Below are positions 29,401-41,400 of a stretch of 64,000 nt of DNA, in pieces; position 1 is the first letter of the stretch; the number at the start of each line of letters is the position of its first letter. The notes under the pieces were generated by a model. The model searched no databases and was not told the DNA's origin. It worked only from the letters and a program-made list of their open reading frames with translations. The DNA lies in NCBI RefSeq assembly GCF_000327385.1, contig NW_008710662.1, positions 4,621,063-4,685,062 on the forward strand, written 5' to 3'. The position numbers and the translations under genes are program-made. Source of the stretch: Lottia gigantea (taxonomy: Eukaryota; Mollusca; Gastropoda; Lottiidae).

Positions 29401-32400
29401 TAAAAACATTTACGCGTACTAACGACATTTCGTTTTTCGTATGGTCCTCTTTAAGATGATAGGAATATTTTCTTTTTTCTTTTTCGATGTTTATCTTGGC
29501 TCTAGAAATAAAACCACCACCTTCAAGGATGGAGTCGGAACCTTCGGCAAACGATAAATGTACTATAAACTCTCTTTCTTGTTGACTTTTATGAACATCG
29601 ATCGAGGTGTATATTCCATCGTAAACAAAATACAGTTTGCAAAGTCTGTTGTTCGTAAAAACTCGTGACTGCTCGATTCTATTGGTCCGGGTACGTATAC
29701 GGATATTATAAGTGATGGTGGAATTTTGACAATGTTGGTTAATGGTGGATTTTCCGTCTCCAATATCATATCCAAATCTTTGATTCCAATGATATCCTTA
29801 TCATTTTCTACTTCCATTTTAAAGGTGTCTACATATTTACCATTTTTCGTTTCAATTTCCTGATCCCTTTTATCAATCAAACGTATATTCTCTTCCAAAT
29901 TACCATTATTGAATAATGAAATATGTTTGACGCCCTTACCGGTTTGTTTGAAGACTACCTTATTGACTTTAATCTTCATGGGAAACTCTATTTGAATCAG
30001 ACAATTACCTCGAAAAGAAAACTCTTGCGTTTCGCCGATATCTCCGTATGCGAGAGAACCCACTATTATTTCTGCTTTGAATCCGTATTTGTTTGATTTA
30101 TAAATTTGGTCTTCCATCCTAGACAGTGTCACTTTCGAATGGAAGATTAAAATAATACGATTTGTCCGTGACAATATCTTCTAATTTGCTCAATTTTCTC
30201 TCTTGTCTCAAAAAATCGTCATGAATTCTAGATACCAAAAGATTGACCTGTTCTTTAATATAATTTAATCATCTCGAAATTTATTTTGAAGAAAGTTTTT
30301 AATCACACCCGCTTCTTTTTCTAATTCGTCCGTGATTTTAGTATCCAAAGCAGTCAATTGTCGTTTCAACGTATCTTTGTCAATGGGAAGTGTGTTAATT
30401 ATATCTTGAACATCTGATTTTTGCTTCGCGATCTTTTCGTTCAAATTGGATATCGAATTTTGTAACTCGGTTTTGTCCGCGGTCTTGTCTAGTTCTGCTA
30501 GCAATTCGCCACGTTTTCTTTCCAAAGTGGTTAGTTTTCGTTTCAATCTATCCTCGTTTACATTTGGGTTATCTATTAAACGTTGGACGTCTATTTTTAC
30601 CTTCGTAATCTTATCGTCTAATTTAGATATTAAATTTTGCAACCACTTGAATAAGACGTTTCAAACTCGTTAACTCTTGTTGTAGTTTGGGTTCGTCCAC
30701 AAGATTTTTAATATTTCGTCTGAGGTATCTTTTCACGTCATTTATTCTATTTTCAACATGGTCCTTATCTATTTGAATTGCGTTTATTTGATCCAGTAAA
30801 TATTTCTTGTTCACGGCATCGTTATCGTTTCCTGGAAACTTTAAATTAGTTATTTTGAAATTGTTCATATCGATATCCCCTTGTAAGGTGTCTCCGATTT
30901 GATCCACGAAAAAAGGTTTCGCTTTGTTTATAAACGCCGTAGAACTCATGGGATTTTTAGATTCTAGAGGTAAAGACCCTAATCCAAACTTGTTTGCCAT
31001 TTTTATTGAGTTAAATTTATTATAATTTCTTCAAACTTTTCTCCCAAACTCAACCGATATAAAACCCAAAGCGACAGCTGTCCACACAGCTTTTGTCCTG
31101 GCATTTGAATTTGAAACGTAGAACATTTGATTGGTTTGCTAGTCATTTTCGTTATCTCTTCTGTCGGTTCTAGACCGAAAGAATCAAAGAAATAAAAGTT
31201 ATTCGGAGAATCTTTGTGTAAAGCAGAGTGATGAACTCCTTTTTGATCCGACGTGTGAATGTTTGTGATGGCGTAAAATGTACCTTTCTTGTATTTCAGT
31301 TCATCAATTTCATCTCGCATGCAATAATAAAACGGCGAGACGTTCAACTCCTTGGCCCATTTCACAAGTTGAAAATTTGTGGTCGTGTCTTTTCCGTATT
31401 TATCGAGAAATGCATTCATTTTTTAAGTTGATTGTTTTTTAAGTGTTTTTCGAAGTAGGCGGAAAGTATTGCTGAAGACCCAATTGACGAAATATATACG
31501 TAGTTTGTGTTTGAAAAAACTTGTATAACATTCTGATAAAACACATTCAATAATATTTTGAAGATAAATTTACATTTAAATTTAAAAAATCTTAATTCAA
31601 GAGAGCGTAAATGCTTGTCGACATCTAAATTTCTTAACCTTTCATCTAAATCTTCATTTTCGAGATTCATTTTTAAAAGTCAGTTTTTTGAAGTTCATTT
31701 TGATAAAACCTTCCTATGATTTTTCTTTGTCTTGATCGATCAATTCATACGTGGGGGGTGATGTGTTGTTTCCTTAATCAACGATGAATATCTCGTTAGT
31801 CCAATAGCCGATGTAACCTTTCTGAAACAATGATTTATTTTTAAAAATACGAACTCGATCTCCAACTTTGAATTTGGGTTTAATATTCAAATTGCTAATC
31901 TCGTTTTCAAAGTTGTTTCGAGTGTTGACGGACTTTATGATATTCGGGTTATTAGAGGCTTGCGATGGCGTCACACCTATAGACGAATGTATTTTGTTAT
32001 TGTATTCGTCGACAACAACTGGTAATATTTTAAGCCATTTTTGAGATTTCAATTCCGTGAATTTCTTAAATAATTTGCTTTTAAGAGTCCTGTTGAATCT
32101 TTCTATCACTACGGCTTTACCTTCGTTATGCGTGCTGTAAATTTCAAACCCCAGAGATTTCACATTTCTGTTGTAGAATTCGCTTCCTTTATCAACCCAC
32201 AACTTTAGGGGTCGTCTGTCGGATTGTTTCATTATGGTTTCGAATGCTTGTTTGACAGTCAGACCCGATTTGTTTTTCAAGGGAAAGACCCAAGCGTATC
32301 TCGTGTATATGTCGATCACCGTCAAACAATACTTTTACCCTCTCTCGACTGGCATGTTGATTAAATCGGCTGACCAAATTTCATCTTTATCAAAAACTTT

Positions 32401-35400
32401 GACTTTGAGGTAATGTTTGTTTTTTCGAAATTCTTTGTGAATCTCGTCTGCTATGCCCATACCCAATTTCAATTTTGCCTTCAAGAGTTTTATGATAAGA
32501 GCCCTCTGTAATTTCTCTTTGAAAGTGGNNNNNNNNNNNNNNNNNNNNNNNNNNNNNNNNNNNNNNNNNNNNNNNNNNNNNNNNNNNNNNNNNNNNNNNN
32601 NNNNNNNNNNNNNNNNNNNNNNNNNNNNNNNNNNNNNNNNNNNNNNNNNNNNNNNNNNNNNNNNNNNNNNNNNNNNNNNNNNNNNNNNNNNNNNNNNNNN
32701 NNNNNNNNNNNNNNNNNNNNNNNNNNNNNNNNNNNNNNNNNNNNNNNNNNNNNNNNNNNNNNNNNNNNNNNNNNNNNNNNNNNNNNNNNNNNNNNNNNNN
32801 NNNNNNNNNNNNNNNNNNNNNNNNNNNNNNNNNNNNNNNNNNNNNNNNNNNNNNNNNNNNNNNNNNNNNNNNNNNNNNNNNNNNNNNNNNNNNNNNNNNN
32901 NNNNNNNNNNNNNNNNNNNNNNNNNNNNNNNNNNNNNNNNNNNNNNNNNNNNNNNNNNNNNNNNNNNNNNNNNNNNNNNNNNNNNNNNNNNNNNNNNNNN
33001 NNNNNNNNNNNNNNNNNNNNNNNNNNNNNNNNNNNNNNNNNNNNNNNNNNNNNNNNNNNNNNNNNNNNNNNNNNNNNNNNNNNNNNNNNNNNNNNNNNNN
33101 NNNNNNNNNNNNNNNNNNNNNNNNNNNNNNNNNNNNNNNNNNNNNNNNNNNNNNNNNNNNNNNNNNNNNNNNNNNNNNNNNNNNNNNNNNNNNNNNNNNN
33201 NNNNNNNNNNNNNNNNNNNNNNNNNNNNNNNNNNNNNNNNNNNNNNNNNNNNNNNNNNNNNNNNNNNNNNNNNNNNNNNNNNNNNNNNNNNNNNNNNNNN
33301 NNNNNNNNNNNNNNNNNNNNNNNNNNNNNNNNNNNNNNNNNNNNNNNNNNNNNNNNNNNNNNNNNNNNNNNNNNNNNNNNNNNNATCCAACTACCAACTA
33401 CTACGACTACCAACAACTACCTAGTTTGCGATATCAGCATCCGCTGGAAGCCAACGTTAACTTGTCATCTACCTACCTACCTACCAGACATCATGTAATT
33501 GTCGCCATTGTCGCCATGTTCAAAACAAACACCAAGGTTCGGCGATCTTTTCTGGAAAGCGTTGTTTTTTCGAAATTCTTTGTGAATCTCGTCTGCTATG
33601 CCCATACCCAATTTCAATTTTGCCTTCAAGAGTTTTATGATAAGAGCCCTCTGTAATTTCTCTTTGAAAGTGGGATTGGGAATATTTTCGAGTTCGTCTA
33701 TCATTTGTTTGTCTGCTTGGTGTTTGAATGTTACGTCTTTATTTCTGTACAGTATGTCGTGTTTGGGATTATCATTTTCGTCTAAACGCAGATCTAACCT
33801 AGTGCCTGGACCTGTATAATTGTGCCCTGGGAGATGTTTTTCTCCGGGATATTTTGCCCATGGGAATCCAGGAAGAGAACCCAATGACTTTTGAATGTCT
33901 CCCGCACCGAAATACGTTTTAGGAGGATGGACATTTATTAAAGACATATTTGTTCAATAATGAAATAAACACTATATATTTTTAATACGAAAGATTTAAT
34001 ACAAGGAGAAAACTATTCAAGCGATAGAAATGAATCATTAAATTTTTTCACTGCATCTACTCCTGAGGAAATTTGTTGTTTGAGACAAAATTGGCCACTT
34101 TGGGGATGAGAGATGTAAGCGCAGAGAAGAAACCGTCTCCTTCGAATTTTTTTTGTTCGTGTTTTAAAATTAAAGACATTTTTAATGCGGTTATTTTTTA
34201 CTGTATTATTATAGTGATTCTTGTCAATTTATAATACAGTTTGGGGGAGTTTGTTATAATACATTTTTAACAGTTTGGGAAGTCTGTTATAATACATTTT
34301 AGCAGTTGTGTCTTTTCGGATATGACGCATTGAAAAAGCTGCGCATGCGCAGAAGTGAAATGCGTCATATCCGAAAAGACATATACTACTAAAAAGATGT
34401 GATTTTATATAATAACAATCGTATTAAGGCAACAATGTTTAAAGGCCCCGTCACACTTGAAAGGCGTCCTTACTGTGACAGAACATTGGCTTAGAGCATG
34501 TAAAGGTCGCCATAAGCATGGTATAAGAGTGGAGGACGCGTCAGACATCATGCATCCGCATCAGTAAAAGGATCCCCCCGCACTGTTCAGTGTTCACAGC
34601 AGAACTTTTTGCCATCAGGGACGCGGTAGCATGGCTGTCCGTCAATCACACGGAGCATGCCGCGATTCTATCCGACTCGCTAAGCAGCCTCCAATCTATT
34701 TTTCTCACCTCTTCTAATTGCAGGTCAGAAGTTATTTCCGAAATAAGAAGAATGATCCACAACTACCAAACCAACAACAACCAGAAGATTGAATTAGTAT
34801 GGGTTCCACCGCACGTCTCCATTCCTGGCAATGATCAAGCAGACCGTTGTGCCAAAGAAAGTCTGAGTCTGGAGGATATCGAGCCTGTAGAATACTCCTA
34901 TTCAGAGTTCTGCAGTATCGTATCTTCTAGGATCAACCAGAAATGGTCTGACATGTTACGGAACCTCGACACCGCAAGATACCAGATTGATCCGAAGATC
35001 ATTTTCGTTATCTCTTCTGTCGGTTCTAGACCGAAAGAATCAAAGAAATAAAAGTTATTCGGAGAATCTTTGTGTAAAGCAGAGTGATGAACTCCTTTTT
35101 GATCCGACGTGTGAATGTTTGTGATGGCGTAAAATGTACCTTTCTTGTATTTCAGTTCATCAATTTCATCTCGCATGCAATAATAAAACGGCGAGACGTT
35201 CAACTCCTTGACCCATTTCACAAGTTGAAAATTTGTGGTCGTGTCTTTTCCGTATTTATCGAGAAATGCATTCATTTTTTAAGTTGATTTTTTTTAGGTG
35301 CTTTTCGAAGTAGGCGGAAAGTATTGCTGAAGACCCAATTGACGAAATATATACGTAGTTTGTGTTTGAAAAAACGTGTATAACATTCTGATAAAGCACA

Positions 35401-38400
35401 TTCAATAATATTTTGAAGATAAATTTACATTTAAATTTAAAAAATCTTAATTCAAGAGAGCGTAAATGCTTGTCGACATCTAAATTTCTTAACCTTTCAT
35501 CTAAATCTTCATTTTCGAGATTCATTTTTAAAAGTCAGTTTTTTTAAGTTCATTTTGATAAAACCTTCCTATGATTTGTTCTTTGTCTTGATCGATCAAT
35601 TCATACGTGGGAGGTGATGTGTTGTTTCCTTAATCAACGATGAATATCTCGTTAGTCCAATAGCCGACGTAACCTTTCTGAAACAATGATTTATTTTTAA
35701 AAATACGAACTCGATCTCCAACTTTGAATTTGGGTTTAATATTCAAATTGCTAATCTCGTTTTCAAAGTTGTTTCGAGTGTTGACGGACTTTATGATATT
35801 CGGGTTATTAGAGGCTTGCGATGGCGTCACACCTATAGACGAATGTATTTTGTTATTGTATTCGTCGACAACAACTGGTAATATTTTAAGCCATTTTTGT
35901 TATAAGATACCAAACCAAACCAAACCAAACCATCCATGTGTAGCCATCTGCAAAGTGGCAACCAGACTCCGGACCAACAACGTACTACGAGACCATCAGT
36001 TCAACGCCATTAAATGTCGCTGCGGCCACGTTGCCACAAGGTCGCATGTCTTCATTCAATGCACTGAACTGAAACCCGCTCGTAAGCCACTACTAGAGTA
36101 CCTGGAAACCAACGGCATACCACTAACCATACAGAATGTTTTGGCTCCACCCACGGACCACTGGTATACGATAATGGAACTAGTCTTCCATTTTATAACC
36201 AAATCTGTCTTGAACAGATAGGCTAAGTTTTTTGTACTCAAAGTTTCTTAACACTTTTTAATTATATCCAATCAATTTAACAAGTTTCATCGCAGAAACA
36301 TTAGAGAACATCTCTCCCCCCTTTTGTGAAAGCTTCCCCCCCCCGCCCCCCCTCTTTCCTCCCTCTTTTTCTCACTTTCTTTTTTTTTTCATTTTTTTTC
36401 AGGTCTTCGAGTTTTCCAACAGATAACCTAACCAAACCAAACCAAACCAACGACTACCATTCGACTACCAATCAACAAGAAATACCATGATCAGAACGAG
36501 TTTGGAAGAATGAAGGAGACCGAGTAACTCACGCCACACCATCCAGGGCCGAGTTTCACCGCCATGTTATTCGACCCGACCAGATCTAACGAAGAATCAA
36601 CAACCAAACCAACAACACCGAATCATCCAATTTGATCCAATCCAACTACCAACTACTACGACTACCAACAACTACCTAGTTTGCGATATCAGCATCCGCT
36701 GGAAGCCAACGTTAACTTGTCATCTACCTACCTACCTACCAGACATCATGTAATTGTCGCCATTGTCGCCATGTTCAAAACAAACACCAAGGTTCGGCGA
36801 TCTTTTCTGGAAAGCGTTGAGAACGCCATGGATCGAGAAGGTCAGACAAGCGTTGTAACATCTCTTGAAACAGTATACGCCTGGCAAAGACGCGGCAAAA
36901 ACTCTAGAACGCAATATCGTCGCATAACTCGCGATATGAGGTCGTCTGTATTGACGTTTGTAATTTTTAATAGACTTTTTCTCTAGTTTTCCTCACGTTT
37001 GACTGTTGTTATCTAGTACTTTCCAGTTAAATCGCAAATGGTCGCTGTCCGGTGTGACGGGCTATTACAGAATCGCGTTATGCCGATCATATTATACAAA
37101 CTAAAATATCAACCCCAAAATACTAGTGAAAGAGTTTAAGATTATCTTTGAGTTGATGAAAATTCCAACCAATGAAATATTATTCAGTTCAAAACAGTGT
37201 TATGTTTATCGGAAATCTTTGGTAGAAAATTGCGTAAATTATATTACATGTTTTGTTTTGAATATTATTTTGTGAAGACAGAAAAAGTTTAATTCTGATC
37301 TCACTGTCACTGGAAGTAGATAATTCGCTTGATGCTTGTATTGTCGCTAAGGGACAGAATGGAAGACATATTGTTGTTACTCAGGATCTGATCTTAATGC
37401 TCACGGTAATATATGGATAATTACACTTTTGTAATAAAGATGTTATTATTACCACACTGTTATGCAGTTCAGAATAGTTGATCGGTGATGATTATCCCTA
37501 GTGTAACGTTTCTCATTTAAACTTACAAACGGAATAGTCTTAATTGACATGAATCAGATTTCCTACTCATATGAGAGTAATCATAGACAATGATTCATTA
37601 TAATAAATAGATATCAACTTACTACATTCTGCCGACTCGTCTTCTCTATCAGCATCAGGTCGTTTACGAATATAACGATCCCAATAGTCATCGAGGAATG
37701 GATCACCTAAAAATATACAATTAATTTCAGAAAGCTATTCTTAAAGGTCAAAACCAGTACCTGGAAAAAATCATAGCAGATCATTATGAAATTTTATCGG
37801 TCACAATGTCCACATAAACTATGACTAACCAAACCTTGTTGAAGGATGATGCCATTGTTGTCACTGATCTGAAGAAGTGGTTGTTTCAGGAAGTGTTCAT
37901 TCAAAGACTTTTTTTTTTAAAATAGAAACTCTTTTTACATTATATATATTTAAATAAGACAATTTATGGATAGATACTTCTAGAATATTTATTACTTCAA
38001 CGTTTCAATGAATATTCCTGATGACGGTGTGAGAACCACATTGAAATATTCTAGAAGTATCTATCTATAAATTGTCTTATTTATCTATAACCCGTGCTTC
38101 TAATATGCCTTTGAAAGATTATTATATATATTAATGACGAATCATATCCAAGAGCATCTGTGGTGTTAATGAAGCAAAGTTGTATATATTTTAGTTGAAA
38201 GGGTTGGGGTGGTATCAAACAGTCATGTTACAGGAAAAACAACTAGTGCACCAGAAAGGAACAGGGCATTCAACTTACACCAGTTCCCCTCATCAGATCC
38301 ATCGATACAATCCAATTCTTTATTACATATTAAAGTTCTGTTTATACAACCACCTTGTTTACATGGAAATGTTCCTTCTGGACACTCATTTTTAGATTTT

Positions 38401-41400
38401 AACAAATTCTTTTCATCGGCCGTTACAAATACTGAAAAATAATACACAATGTATAAATATTACATAGAAGATAATACAATTAGTGATACTTTAACAGTGT
38501 AATGAATATTTCATGCATAGTTGAAATTTAGGGGCAGATAATAACTTTTTAAGTAGCTGACGCTTCATCTCCGAATTCATTTGCAAATAGTGTTTTGCTT
38601 CTTCTGTAACCAATTCGACAATTAGCTCTATGGGAAAAGTTGAATGTGGCTACTTGGTCTAGTATTAAAAATGTTAAAGAGGTGCCAAAAAAAATTGGGA
38701 TCAGAAAAATTAGCAATATTTTGCCTAAAATATTTCAGATTGTTATCAAGAAACACATGCAGCCTCGCCACGTCTCCCTCGTGATCTTTGATATACTGTA
38801 TTGTGTAAATTAACAATTATGAATAATAAATTCTATTTTATAATAGAGTAATAATGCTGTTTTTCGTGAAATGATACTTTTTGTAGAAGTGAAAAAAGGT
38901 AATGAAAAGTAAAAGAATGTATATCATATTATTTTGTCGTTTGTTCCTGTGGTGATAATGAAGAAGGTATGACAATTTCTCAAAGCAATGAAGAGTTATT
39001 AATACAGCGTTATAAATTCTGTTAATGTTGCACAGACATTGTTCGACTCTAAAAAAATAAGTATAACTCTTGTTTTTATAAAAAGTGCATATTTCATACA
39101 AACGCTAAACCTTGATATTAATATCTTGGAACTGTATCGTAGCAATAAATTGCCCTAATGTTATAACACATATCCATGTATAGAAAAGAATACATTTGCT
39201 TAATAATTAAACACACCTGAAAAATTTAGCACCTCCTGTATATTCAGCTTTTGTAAAACCCATCTTAAAAATGTATTATTCTTACACCATCTTACAGTCA
39301 CATTTATTTATGTAGCTGTTTATTGTGTACAAGCTGAAAGTATGTATGTACTTATTGCTAATAAATAAGACCCTAAATCTGTCGTATTGTAATAGTCAAA
39401 TTATACGTCGAATATAAAACACTGTTAGAATGTTCTTTCATTCCTTTTACATCGAAAATTGCACAAATATACACTAATGATAAGTAATAGTTATAGCGTC
39501 TACAAAAAATAGCAATTTAACTACATTAGCAGCTTATAAATAAATATATGTGGATTATCTTTTCAAATAGGTAATTGGGGATTAGAAAGACTTGGCTGAT
39601 ATTCCTAGACTCTAGCCATTATTGAGACTACATGCCTTTATGGAGGATTAACGGGCGACTTTGTTTTGGTGACATCGCCTCCAAGGCATCAAATAATTAC
39701 ACCGTTACAGTATTCATTCGCCTAGCAAATTGAGGAACTACCCTGTTCTCAAAGCCAGCAGAAACTTACATATACGTCTAGCTAACGGACTTTGAAACTT
39801 ATCGGGATAAACAAGCTACCTATTGTGAAACTATTTAACAGATTGTGAAACAAGTCTATTATTACATAGTTTCAAACTATTATGTACATCATAGACTTGT
39901 AGAAAACGTTATCTGTAAGAGTGACTGATTATCAAGTTTCGAGTAATCAGATGTCATTTATCATTTTCAATTCAGTCTTGTTAACTTTTAGATTACTCTA
40001 AAAGTACATTTCAATTATCAATTAACTTTTTTTCGTATATAAATTCTAAACTTAATTTTAAATATATCCAGTTATCATATGGCGAGACTATTGTATCGAT
40101 CCAGCTAACTTATCGTAAAACTAAATTGTCCAACTGGCCAGCAGACAGAGAAACTGTTGTGGTTATAGAGTTAGAAAGCTATGAAAGTGTGATCAATAAT
40201 TATTGGTCTCAAAAGTCAGATAGGCAGATTTGAATACAACTGTATCCATCCATCGTTTGCGTTGCAGATTGTAGTAAATCGTATCCATAGAACAGAAAAC
40301 GAGTATCATGTCCATTTTGAATTTTAGATTTTGAAATAATTTTGAATTTCCCAGATAGCTGCATGATAGATTTAACAAGACCCAAACATATGAAATACAT
40401 TTATATAATATTTAAAATAATTCGAGATATTTATATTATATTACAATTCGCAGGGCTTGTAAATTGAGACAACACTTTGATAGAAGACGAATGGATAATA
40501 ATATCCATTATTGATATAGTAGTAATTATATAGATTTAGGTCAATAAAAAACCAAATGAGATTTTAGGTCAATGATATAATTGGATGATGCCATCAACGG
40601 TCTCTTGCCAATGAAATAATAATACGTATAACTTAAGTCAATTGTTGATTTTAACTAACGGTAATTATCATTCATATTAACATTAGTTTGATGTTATTGA
40701 TACTAACGCCAGAAATATTTAGGATGTTAGTACCAACTACCACCGACTGTCTCTCGATAATAGAAACCTGTTAATTCTTACTAAAAGCCTAATTGGCATC
40801 AATCATTTCTTTAACATTCACGGCTTGTGTTTTCTATCAATATCAGAAATATATTTGACTTAATTCATTGGACAACGTACCAGACAAGGTATCATATGCC
40901 ACCGGTATGGATATTCCGTGAGAATTTGCCGTATAGACTTTGACATGAAATATTCAGAAATGGTTTAAGTTTATGAAGTAGGTAAAATTAGATTCATTTG
41001 TGTGGATTTTGGGAAAATCTACTCTGAAGTTTAAGACCTGTGCAAGATAAAAATTATTACTTTATTAAAGTATTTTTTAAAGAGACTGATACGCACCAAC
41101 TTTTGTTCAAAAACTCGTTTCATTAGAAGCATACATTTTGTGCAATTATCAAATCACAAATCCTACGGTTCCATAGGATTTGTACTCAACAGACCGATTT
41201 TGATTCCGCATGCAACCTAGTTTTTAATAAATTACGAGAGAGGTGTTACTCAAAACGATTTTTACGCCAAATTAAAAACGAACAATATTACAACTTCAGA
41301 AGAAAAATGACCCTCCTCCTTCGCCTACTGGATTTGGCTAAAAACCTTGTGCTGGTTCTGCGTGTCGTACCTGCGAACATGTACCTATTTCTCATTTCTT

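Larger units (their letters stand above)
21465..34400. mobile_element. Polinton/Maverick element (fossil), most of its length
   Basis: A self-synthesising DNA transposon of virus-like type. Plus-strand block: major capsid protein, small glycine/alanine-rich protein, packaging ATPase, a 283-residue protein and a likely minor capsid gene. Minus-strand block: protein-primed DNA polymerase B, a two-span membrane protein, fibre-like genes, adenain-type protease, a small protein, integrase and a PLA2-like protein. The gene set and convergent blocks fit the family. The left end is in a gap and no terminal inverted repeats could be paired; the right end is placed loosely near 34400. It is not whole: about five breaks plus two gaps. 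Most genes still read through, so insertion was probably recent in evolutionary terms. Confidence 0.93.
34571..36640 (+). mobile_element. LINE fragment: RNase H and C-terminal zinc-knuckle region
   Basis: From about 34571 the plus strand encodes a LINE ribonuclease H (FTAELFAIRDAV, LSDSLSSLQSI, VWVPPHVSIPGNDQAD), and from 35928 to 36221 its C-terminal part (NAIKCRCGHVATRSHVFIQC), ending in a stop at 36219-36221. RNase H-bearing LINEs include the I, R1 and Jockey-like groups; I cannot choose. The reverse transcriptase and endonuclease are absent (5' truncation). The reading region is interrupted by the Polinton fragment at 34999-35899. CCAAA runs occur at 35909-35931 and 36428-36449. Confidence 0.8.
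34442..37070. mobile_element. DNA element with GCCCCGTCACAC ends, carrying nested insertions
   Basis: Left end GGCCCCGTCACACTTG at 34444 and right end CCGGTGTGACGGGCTAT near 37055-37070 are inverted over about 13 bases. Outer parts 34442-34570 and 36820-37070 are not LINE-like. The ends are short, so the pairing could be coincidence. Confidence 0.45.
19397..37622 (-). other. Receptor intron 3, host of the Polinton nest
   Basis: 18.2-kb intron between the linker and LRRNT exons. Most of it is mobile DNA: the family A MITE split by family B, the Polinton, the DNA element with its LINE, and two assembly gaps. The stretches 19397-19992, 20780-21122 and 37071-37622 look like ordinary intron sequence with nothing I can name. 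Confidence 0.8.
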
